Shown: piece after piece, positions 1 to 9,948 of the stretch | How positions within the stretch are numbered: the stretch's first letter is position 1 | Layout: every line of letters begins with the position of its first letter | Assembly: GCF_000224145.3 (NCBI RefSeq) | Contig: NC_020176.2 | Coordinates: 3,679,826 to 3,743,825 of the forward strand | DNA: 64,000 nt | Reading direction: 5' to 3' | Source of the DNA: Ciona intestinalis | Lineage: Eukaryota > Chordata > Ascidiacea > Phlebobranchia > Cionidae | Made by a program: the position numbers and the translations under genes | The notes under the pieces: generated by a model | What the model was told of the DNA's origin: nothing | Databases searched by the model: none | Seen by the model: the letters and a program-made list of their open reading frames with translations, nothing else

Positions 1-10
1 TTATACTGAG

Positions 11-1304
11 TGCATTTGTTAGATTCTATTCCATTGGGAAGTGGGGCCTCCCTTGTTCTTGGTAACACTATGGAGTTTATATTGTCATTTGATTTAAAAA
101 TGGTTGCAAATGGTTCCTTATCTGTTGTCTTGGAGACCAATGACAAAATGAAACAATATACAATTCATTACATCACAAACAGGTATTGTACAAACAGTGA
201 CCTTACCTGTGTTCCAGATTTTACTCACTCACTGATACTAACATAATTTATCTTTGACTTTAAATCTTAGTTTGGTCATTGATTATGATTTGAAATCAAA
301 TATATATTACGGAATCGGTCCAAGTAGTACTTGGAGACATATGGCAAGGGATTTGTTGACAGATTTAAAGAAAGGTATTGGTATTTCAACAACAAGGCAT
401 GCTAAAAAAGTGAAAGTTGTAATTCAAAAGGTAAGTCCAGTGATACGTTTTTGTTTTTAAATAAAATAATAGCTATCTTTTTCTTTTATATTTAAGAAGT
501 AACTTGACACATTACCAGGTTTCACGACTTATTGTAAGGGGTCGTGGTTATATTGATAACGTGACACTCTCCTCGTCTGAACACTTGACCCAATTTTTTG
601 ATGCAAGCCAATGGATGTATTTAAACCAAGACAAGGAAACTGGAGGGTGGAAAAATTATGTTGAGCGGAAGCTTGAAGGCTTTGAAGCAATTCCTTCTGG
701 TTGGATATCAGCCATGGGTCAGGGGCAAGGGATGTCTGTATTATCAAGAGCCTACCATGTCTTCCATGACCCTAAATATATAGTCGCTCTCAGTCGTGCT
801 TTACAGCCGTTTACCAAATCTTCTGAGCAAGGGGGTGTGCGTGCTACCTTTTTAAAAACGTACACCTGGTATGAGGAATATCCAACCAAACCAAGTTCAT
901 TTGTACTTAATGGTTTTATGTATTCCCTTATTGGTCTGTATGACTTTAAATCGCTTCTAGAACATGAATTTGGTTTTGGTTCAAATGGGGAACCTCCTAA
1001 AGTAAGTCTGCAAATTAGTTCTGTTGATCTTTCAGCCACTTATAAACTTGTGAACCAGTTGTACCACGATGGCATGACATCTTTAACAGCAATGCTTCCT
1101 TTATATGATGGTGGGTCACATACATTTTATGATTTACGGCACTTTATGTTACACACTTCACCTAATGTGGCAAGGTGGGGTTATCATGTTACTCATTTAA
1201 GTCAGCTTGTTCTGCTTTACTCTGTTTCAAGAGAGCCGGTACTCAAAAAGTTTATTAATAACTGGTCAGGGTACTTGAAAGGTAAAGTTGCAAAACACAA
1301 CTAA
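11..1304 (+). CDS. GLCE: Heparan sulfate glucuronyl C5-epimerase, copy 1 (3' part only)
   Basis: Golgi enzyme that converts D-glucuronate to L-iduronate in heparan sulfate and heparin. Three exons are visible: 11-182, 271-430 and 519-1304; phases join cleanly and the stop is TAA. The remaining 5' exons lie outside the window. The product matches the C-terminal half of vertebrate GLCE, including [33 protein letters not shown] and the C-terminal KVAKHN (human RAKHN). The Tyr residues corresponding to human Tyr500, Tyr560 and Tyr578, reported as catalytic, are present. Copy 2 at 2538-6224 is nearly identical across most of the last exon but differs at the end: copy 1 reads ARWGYHVTH where copy 2 and human read ARWDYHTTH. 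Its two introns are 88 bases each, against 270 and 336 in copy 2. Both copies look intact, so copy 1 is probably a functional paralogue. Confidence 0.9.
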
Positions 1305-2537
1305 TCTGTTTGTTTTTTTTGCTGTTCAGTATTATTACAGCCTTTACAAAAGCCTCATTTTTTACATATTTTACTAGTTTTTGTACAATATTTCTGTAAA
1401 CCTTTGTTATACTAATTAAAGTGAAATTCAGGGTACATTATGATTGATTCATGATTTCCCAACTGCGGTTACAAGGAAATATGTACTAGTTTTAATACAG
1501 ATTGTGGGTTAAAGTAATGCCTAGAGATTTATTTCTATACCTTACTTAGCAAACCACATGTGCAAAGTACATTAAGTGCAAATATGAATATCAACCGAAG
1601 TGCATGGTAATGTGTTTTCAGTTGTAGAATATCATTTGTAGACCTTGCTGTATGAGTATGTTACCAATAGCGTCAACCGCAGTGAGTGAATGTTGTAATT
1701 TACCCGCCTGTATTGCTTTGAAAAATAACCTAGACAAGCCACAAGCGCCACTCGTGGAAGACGTCTCTTAACTTGGTGGACGGCTCGCCCAGACAGACAG
1801 ACATCTGTAGTTTAGAAAAGAAACAAGAAACGAAGAAGTCGCCGATTAAGAACACGCACGTACGTTGTGTAGTTCAACAGGTGTACCGTGTACTCTTACT
1901 TCAAATAATTAAAGCGTATTGGAAGTAGTAATAGTAGTATAAACCGTATTGGTGTGGGTATCGTTAGTTATTTACAAATTACGAAAGTTATTTAATTAAA
2001 TATTTGCGTCATTGTGTAGGTGGCTTACAGTTGCGTAATCGACGTGAAATGGTTGTCTAGTCTAGTTTATCTTAACTGAATTTACCGCAGTTCAGAATAT
2101 TATAGAACATATGGTTATGTATGTTCATTTAAATTCTTATTCAAACTAGTACATGTATTGATGTATATACATGGAATAAGTGTAGAAAAACCACCACAAA
2201 GCCTTGAACTTGTTTTATTTTATCAGTTACTGTCTTCTTATCCATGTTAAATTATTTTTTGTGTGTGCGAGTACGACTAACATTTTCATATTCTAAAACA
2301 TTGAATAACACCACCATTGTTTTTTAGAGTGTTAATTTATTTTAGTTCTTTTGTTAAACTGTGGATCATGATTCAAGTGAAACTGTGTTTGTAATATTGT
2401 TTTATGGAGCATGTTTATGATCAAGTTTGATAAGAACATAGCTGGGTTGGAAGTTACAGCTTCTGGTGTCTCATTCCAATAGCAGAGAAGAAACCATCAG
2501 ACTGGATCAGATTTCATCTGATTTCTATATTCCTAGT
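1305..2537. other. Spacer between the two GLCE copies
   Basis: About 1.2 kb with no convincing coding exon. It should hold the 3' UTR of copy 1 and the promoter and 5' UTR of copy 2. A 3' splice-site-like TTACAG ends near 2459, just before the first coding exon of copy 2, and could be a spliced-leader acceptor or the end of a 5' UTR intron. No repeat family recognised elsewhere in the window was seen here. Confidence 0.5.
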
Positions 2538-5500
2538 ATGCTTCGGCAGTTATTGCGCTACATGAGAAATGTTGTGTTTATCCGGAAATATATATTCCTA
2601 CTTTTTGCCAGTTCAATTCTCTTTTTCGGGTTTATTTTCTATCAAAATAACCAAACACAATGCGAACATATACCTGTGGGTATAAAACCTAAAAGCATGG
2701 ACAAGAATTTATCCAAAGACCAGTTAAATCAATTGAAACAGCAGTGGTTAAATGAACTGAAAAAGTCTCAAGCTTTATCGGGTCCCGACGAACCCCCAAG
2801 AAATGATTTAAAGCCCTCAGTTTCCGCCATAGAGTGTTTAATAAATGATGAAGAAACTGTCCAGTGTTTAAAAAGCTCTGATTCAAATGCTCAAATTTAC
2901 ATGCCATTTGATTTCATTCAAAATTATTTCGATGTTTATGGAAAAATGAAACATTATGATGGTTATGATAGATTTGAATTTCAACAAAGCAATGCCAAGG
3001 TACAAAAATACCTTATAACATAGGTTGATAATGATTACTTAGCTAAAAGTGTTTTGTGGAGCATTAATCCCACTTCCTATGTCGAAAATAAGCAAATCCT
3101 TATATGCTGTGTTAAAATGTGCAACATTGAAAGTATTGTTGTGCAGTTATTTTATTATTCATGAAATGATGAATCTATTTTAATCAAACAGGTTGTCTAT
3201 GATCCAAAGAGCCCATACACGTACACAGGTGTCTTCATGACTTTCGATTCATATAATGTTGAAGCAAGAGAGCGTGTCAAGTGTATATCAGGGATTACAG
3301 GTATTTGTAGGTATATGTTAGTAAAACAAACTTTGTATTTTGGTGCTTATGATATAAATACACACACACACATATATATATAAATACAAATACATATATT
3401 GACACTGACAGTGCAACTTTAACTATGCATAACGAAAACAGTTAGTTTCACCATATTCATTATCACTGAATTACTCTGTAACAGAGACATATTTTGTGCC
3501 ATTACTATATAATTATGCCACTCAACCTATGTAAATAACCATCATTTTCACTTCGATCCAGGGGTACCATTATCAACGCAGTGGCACATTGAAGGTTACT
3601 ATTATGGAATCCAGATTGCTCAGTTTGGCATGAGTCACTACAGCAAACACATGACACAAAAGCCACCAACCAAACAAGTTTATGAAAATGCAGAGGGTTC
3701 TGTCCAGGTTTAAGTTCATTTTTGATTTATATGTTTTTACTTTTTAAGTTTGGGGTATAGATTTTTAACCTTCTGTAAAAAATTGGTCACCTTATTTAAT
3801 CTGTTTTGTTCAAATTGAAACAAAATGTTGAGTTTTGAACAAATTAGGAAGTATATATGTTTATTTCATTCCCATGAACCGCCCTGGCTATACAATTCTA
3901 CAGTCATAGACCTTTGCTGAACCCAGTTAGAAAACTGTTGGTCTGGTGTACAAAGTTATGCCACATGCAAACTAACATGTATTATTATCAGTTTTGTATT
4001 ACCAAAACTAACATGTTTTAATATCAACTTTTCAGTCTCGGTGGTCCTCCAGTAATAAATACTGTTTGGTTGAAAACGAAGAAGATAAAGAAAGGAATTC
4101 TCGAGTTATTAAATTCAGCACTCCAGGTAGATATACATGGTTGTCCTACTCAAATATTTGATGTCGTTTTGTTTGGCTCATAGTCTCGACTCGCGCATGT
4201 TTCTGTGTGTTTTAGATAAGGAGCTGTGATGTTATGGCTTTTGGTATTTCTTATCAGGGTTACTAACCTTTTTTACCTATGTATTTGATGTTGGTTTTGC
4301 AATGTGGGGGTCTGAAGCATGTAGGGGATAGACCCAATAGTAATGGACAAGCACTTTGGTATAAAATTCTATTCATAACTCCTAATTACAGATACAGCAT
4401 AATGACTACAGCTATTGTTTTTTACCGTCAATACGCTTCCTTTATCCCCTTGGGTCGTAAAAATTAGATTGCAATAATTTTCCAATATTCTTACATCGAG
4501 TGCATCTGTTAGATTCTATTCCATTGGGAAGTGGGGCCTCCCTTGTTCTTGGCAACACCATGGAGTTTATCTTGTCGTTTGATTTAAAAATGGTTGCAAA
4601 TGGTTCCTTATCTGTTGTCTTGGAAACCAATGACAAAATGAAACAATATACAATTCATTACATCACAAACAGGTATTCTCATTTATTTCTTTGAATGTTT
4701 TAACAACAAATATTTCCAGCTTTTTTTGGTTTGCAAAATAAATAAAAAAGTTATGCGTTTTAATTTCTGTCATTCCATTTTTATTCATCGAAATGCTTAT
4801 ATGTGTTAAAGATTTTCATTAAATAATTTCATGAAGTTGTTGTGGAATGATTGCAATCTATTTATACCACTAGAAGTTAAAGCATGGATTGCATGTTGCA
4901 TACCGGTATAACACACCAATACTAACACTGTTGCTTGTACAGTTTGGTCATTGATTATGATTTGAAATCAAATATATATTACGGAATCGGTCCAAGTCGT
5001 ACTTGGAGACATATGGCAAGGGATTTGTTGACAGATTTGAAAAAAGGTATTGGTCTTACAACTAAAAAACAAGCAAAGAAAGTTAGAATTGCCATTCAAA
5101 AGGTAGGTGTGATTTCTTAAGCTTCTTGTTTTTTTTCTTGTTTTTATAGGGCAGAAATTTATTAGAATCAATTTTTTTCGCAGTCTGCTGTATACTTTTC
5201 TTACTTAAGGTTTACCAATAAGCAAAGAAAATTTTAATCCCATGCATTGATCATTCATTCATACCTAATATTAATAACATAATAGTAGTGCTAATTTGTT
5301 TGTAAGTTTGTTCGCATGAAACAACATCTTTTGTTTAGTTTTACCATACTAGGCAAAATACTAATTCACTGTGTAAGAGTTATAGCCTATAGATATATAT
5401 AGTTTGAACAAAACATTTAATAAAACTCACATTTCCAGGTTTCAAGGCTTATTGTAAGGGGTCGTGGTTATATTGATAATGTGACACTCTCCACGTCTGA

Positions 5501-6224
5501 ACACTTGACCCAATTTTTTGATGCAAGCCAATGGATGTATTTAAACCAAGACAAGAAGACTGGAGGGTGGAAAAATGATGTTGAGCGAAGACTAGAGGGC
5601 TATCCACCAATTCCCGCTGGTTGGATATCAGCCATGGGTCAGGGGCAAGGGATGTCTGTATTATCAAGAGCCTACCATGTCTTCCATGACCCTAAATATA
5701 TAGTTGCTCTCAGTCATGCTTTACAGCCGTTTACCAAATCTTCTGAGCAAGGGGGTGTGCGTGCTACTTTTTTAAAAACGTACACCTGGTATGAAGAATA
5801 TCCAACCAAACCAAGTTCATTCGTACTTAATGGTTTTATGTATTCCCTTATTGGTCTGTATGACTTTAAATCGCTCTTAGAACATGAATTTGGTTTTGGT
5901 TCAAATGAGCAACCTCCCAAAGTGAGTCTGCAGATTAGTTCTGTTGATCTTCCAGCCACTTACAAACTTGTGAAGCAGTTGTACCACGATGGCATGACAT
6001 CTTTAAAAGCAATGCTTCCTTTATATGATGGTGGGTCACGTACATTCTATGATCTACGACACTTTATTTTAGGCATGCCGCCCAACGTAGCAAGATGGGA
6101 CTACCACACCACCCACCTAAGTCAGCTTGTTCTGCTTTACTCTGTTTCAAATGAGCCGGTGCTTAAAAAGTATTTTGATAACTGGTCAGGTTACCTGAGG
6201 GGTAAAGTAGCAAAACACAACTGA
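2538..6224 (+). CDS. GLCE: Heparan sulfate glucuronyl C5-epimerase, copy 2 (complete)
   Basis: Complete seven-exon model: 2538-2999, 3192-3300, 3562-3707, 4036-4126, 4501-4672, 4943-5102, 5439-6224. All phases agree and the product is about 641 residues (human 617). Start chosen at ATG 2538, the first ATG after an in-frame stop at 2439. It gives a short basic cytoplasmic tail, then a signal anchor (residues about 18-34), as expected for a type II Golgi protein. The next part reads [13 protein letters not shown] and YDGYDRFEF, conserved in GLCE, followed by RVKCISG and [13 protein letters not shown]. The last exon holds the epimerase core with the catalytic-Tyr motifs YDLRHF and ARWDYHTTH. The reaction acts on polymer chains after N-deacetylation/N-sulfation. 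The gene lies directly downstream of copy 1 in the same direction, so the pair is a tandem duplication. Confidence 0.93.
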
Positions 6225-6659
6225 TCTCTTCGCTTCTATTTCGCGCAGCTGTTTCTGCTTTTCAGTTCATTTTAGACGCCACTGTTAAAATGAAAAATAG
6301 TATATAATTTACTTGCATATTAACCATGAGCAATGTTGCATACACATTTCTTTGCTTTGCAGTATTACTAAAATCTGTAAGAACGCACGTTTACTTTTAT
6401 TATTTTAATATTGTATCATGTTTTGTTCCAAACCTTTCTGTAACGCTCATGGACCGCTATATTAAATTCAAGTGATCTAATATGAATTTAGGTTTATTAG
6501 CAGTGCAGTACACAAGTAAGGATAAAGAATTGCATCTTTTCACAAAGACAAAACACTCAACAAAAGCAAAGATGGCAGTTTTTCTAATGATTTTATCAAA
6601 TTTTAGATAACAGGTAAGAACACAAATGTACAACACTCCGGTTTTAAAAAGTCTGCTGT
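6225..6659. other. Convergent spacer between GLCE copy 2 and CDCA3
   Basis: About 430 bases, no coding exon seen. The 3' ends of GLCE (+) and CDCA3 (-) meet here. A minus-strand AATAAA at 6493-6498 is a good candidate polyadenylation signal for CDCA3. Confidence 0.6.
6493..6498 (-). terminator. Candidate polyadenylation signal of CDCA3
   Basis: AATAAA on the minus strand, about 160 bases past the CDCA3 stop codon. Confidence 0.5.
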
Positions 6660-9074
6660 TTAGTTTTCTTTCCCATGAATGGAACTAGGTGTGTTTGGTC
6701 GAGTCACTGAACCTCTGTACCTTGGAACTCTACTGGTTGCTTTTGCAGATTCTGTAGAGCTCTGTAACGATATATAAGCATTAATAATCTGGAATGTATT
6801 GATTATTCCTATCAAGAAAAACCAGCTTGACTACATTGCTGTTTGGTAAAAGGCTTACATTAAGTTACATACATATATACATATATGGGACTCGCATAGC
6901 GTTAAAAGTTTATTTATGAAGCTTGTATGAAGTTACAGGCTTATATATAAATTGGACTTACATGTCGTTCCATGTTACCATGACGTTTACTTCTTCCTTT
7001 TGTTTCAGGAGAATTACAATGACCCAACACAGCAAGTGGTGTTCGGTTCAATGACTTTGAATCTGAGTGCTTGAACACAGAGAAAGAGGCTTCTCTAATT
7101 ATAGGAGATTGATCTGATTTTACTGGGTCTTTAAGAATTACATGACCCAGAGAACCAGCACTTTGTGCTTTCTTTCCACTTGATGCATAGGACGATCTAC
7201 GGGACTGGGCTGAAAATAAAAGATTCGGATGTGAATACAAAATATATTTTCACTGCACACCATTTCTAGTGGTTGGAAAAAACAACTTATACATACATGT
7301 GGAGAGCATGGGAATGCTGGTCTTCTTGTTACTTCCACTAGAAATTTTCGGAGAACTTTTATTTTCAACAATTTCCATAGATTTGTTTAATTTAACATAT
7401 GTTGCTGGTTGCTGATTCGTATCAATCTCAGTTTTTTGTGAAGGAGGGGTCTCGGATTGTAAGAAATTCTTCAGGTCCTCCATTTTTGTTTTGTTGGCTT
7501 GATACAGCTCTCCATCCAACACAGACATCTCTTCAACAATTGGGACATCACTGATGTCAGTGCCACAGTTGGAAACAGGCGAATTATTGGCAACTTCAAG
7601 AGTGTTGCCAAAACTCTGTGCTGTTTCAACTTGAGAACTTTCTTCTGCAACCTTTGGTATTGCAACTTGTAAAAGTTGTTCATTTTTTATCGGATTTTCC
7701 TCAACTTGTAAATTTTCTGAATCTTTTTCTTCGCCATCCTCTGCATCTTGGTCAAATATTTTAATTTCTTCGGTAAATGAACCAGTAACCTCTGCTGTGA
7801 TTGCTGGAAAAACATTACTAGACTCACTGATAGAAACGGAATCCGACTTGCTCTCAGTAGATTCAGTGATGCAGGCATCAAGAAGTAAATCATCCAAGAC
7901 ATCTTTCACTTCATCTAAACCAATGCTGTCTTCCATAGAGACATTACAAGAGTTAAATTCAGTGTCACTCATGTCATCAAAGTTAACTGAGCGCGAATCA
8001 CTCCCAAGCACAGCTATCATGCTCGAAGATAGGGATGTGTTTAAGTTGCTGGCACAGCTGAGGTTCAATAGCACATTCTGTGTGAGTTTCTCTTCATTTT
8101 CTTCATTGGTGGGTGAAGACTCTTCCAGTGTGATAGCAGGGACATGTTGGTCTGTTTCTTCAGCTGTATCATTCTTTTCGACTGGCCGAGTGTTTGGAGA
8201 AGACATTAATGTGTTGGTCAAAAGAACAGTTCGACGCAGGTTGCCTGTGTTTAAAAATAAATTAAGGTTTTAGTTTTTTGCACCGACGCCATTATACCTG
8301 AAACCAGTATAATTAAATATGAAAGTATATCACAGAAAAACAAGAAAAATATACAGAAAAAATTTCTGTAAAAGAATATCACAGAAAACAAAAATCCATT
8401 ATCCAAGCAATAGTACCTGCATTATTGTAAGAGACCCGCATAGGTGTCCTGTACACTTCGGTAGTGGGTGATCGTGGGTCATGCAGATCTTTTGAACCAT
8501 TTACAATGGGAGCATCTTCTAACGATTGAATAATGATAGGAGTACGCTCTACACCAGCTGTAGGGGAGCGTGGATCACTCAGACATTCGTCTACTTTCTC
8601 CTTAATCACTATTGGGGTTCTATCAACACCAATGCTTGGAGAACGTGGGTCGAGAATTCCAGCTTGTTCTGTGATTTTTCCCATCGCAATCGGGGTTCTG
8701 GTGATGCTGCTGCTTGGAGAGCGGGGGTCAAACCCTTTTGGTTTGGAAGGTTTGCTTTGTGGAGTTTGTGGCGTTTCGTTTTGGATGATCTGCTCCAGGG
8801 CCTCTCTTTTATCCATGTAACTGCCTCCATCTACATTAGACCCCACAGTTGTGGAAGCAAGTGTGTGAGTGTCATCTAGAATTATCTTTGAATGTTCGTT
8901 TTGTAGGAAAGCTTCCTGATTATCCACATCTACAGAAAGTTTTTCTTCAACCCGGTTGTTGCTGTTGGTATCTTCAGCCTTAGAGTCACGATAGGACTCT
9001 TTGTTTCCACACTTTTTGGTTTCACCGCCATCTTTTAAAAGGTCGCAGCAGTTGCTTTCAGAATTACCCATCAT
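6660..9074 (-). CDS. CDCA3: CDCA3 / Tome-1 homologue (mitotic entry regulator)
   Basis: Four exons on the minus strand: 8417-9074, 7297-8244, 6962-7209, 6660-6761; phases agree, about 651 residues. CDCA3 is an SCF-associated cell-cycle protein linked to Wee1 destruction at mitotic entry and itself removed by APC/C-Cdh1. Evidence: four copies of a DPRSP...RTP repeat (Asp116, Asp142, Asp167, Asp199), the family hallmark (human has two). Each copy carries SP and TP sites suited to CDK phosphorylation. A later RTPLAVL followed by NSPE matches human RSPLTIL...NSPG. The last exon ends in KEN directly before the stop, a KEN-box degron as in the human C-terminal region. The N-terminus is MMGNSES; if the second Met is used, MGNSES fits an N-myristoylation signal (human MGSAKS). 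The protein is over twice the human length, mainly from an acidic Ser-rich exon 2. A 3' splice-site-like TTTTACAG lies about 18 bases upstream of the start. Confidence 0.85.
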
Positions 9075-9948
9075 ATCATTTAAAATATCTGTAAAACTAA
9101 TAATACAGTTAAGCTAATGAAAATTACAGGCTTAGCCGTTGTGTCGTATTTAAAATATAAGTTAACATAATAGTATATTGCAGTTAGTGACACTATAATA
9201 CCAACGGATATTCGGGCCCATACCCTTCGTTAGCATAATTTAAATCGTATTTAGACTTGTCAACTTCTGTGACACATATTTTCCGTAAGGAAAACCCTTT
9301 AATTAAAACTCGCATACATTTCGCTACAGAAGACTGTCCTATAAATCTTAAGACTACCTTCCAACACATTGAGCAGCAAAATAATCTCAATAACCTATTG
9401 CCGTTTCAAATACATATGTAAACGCAAAATATTTTGATTCAAATGTGAAAAGCAAATGGGACATTTAAAAATCGCGCAGTTAGACTCAAAGCAGCCTACG
9501 CTACTTTCTTTTTTTCTTTTTCGCGCCAGATGATCATTTGCTTGAAATCTCCAGCTGTTTCAAAGCGGGTAAGTTGTTTACATTTGTTACCCAGGCGTGT
9601 TACATTGAAACGGAGACTAAAATCCGCTGAAACTATTAGAATTAGGTGTGATCAGGCAGACCATGTAACCATATTGCCGCTAACATTAATTTATGCCTCA
9701 GTAATATTTAATATTTGTAATTATAGTAGATAGGTATAAGGTATACAGGATTTGGTGCTGTAATAGTGATACGTAACTGTTAAACCCTAACAACTAGCCT
9801 TATCTGTATAACGTCATGATGGATTCTTCAGTAGTACCAACAGTTTATTTATAGTAATACTACTTTATGCAATAATGACCATGTTTGAACCTTGTATGTT
9901 TATTGTTGTTCTATTAAAAGTTGTTATTAGCGAAACAAGACATGAAAC
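9075..9948. promoter_or_regulatory. Divergent promoter region, CDCA3 / SPRTN
   Basis: About 870 bases between the divergent starts of CDCA3 (-) and SPRTN (+). It contains an E2F-like site at 9517-9528, a second CGCGC core near 9473 and TTCAAA hexamers near 9408 and 9440 that resemble CHR elements of mitotic promoters. A good donor (GTAAGT near 9569) and an acceptor ending near 9930 suggest a non-coding first exon and a 5' UTR intron for SPRTN. Confidence 0.5.
9517..9528 (+). promoter_or_regulatory. E2F-like site
   Basis: TTTTTCGCGCCA matches the E2F/DP consensus (TTTSSCGC) closely. It sits between two cell-cycle or S-phase genes. Binding is inferred from sequence only. Confidence 0.45.

Noticed and set aside
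529-1039. Minus-strand frames opposite GLCE copy 1, also at 5449-5959
   Set aside because: Antisense shadows of conserved GLCE coding sequence.
8526-8879. Plus-strand frames opposite CDCA3 exon 1
   Set aside because: Shadow of the DPRSP repeats.
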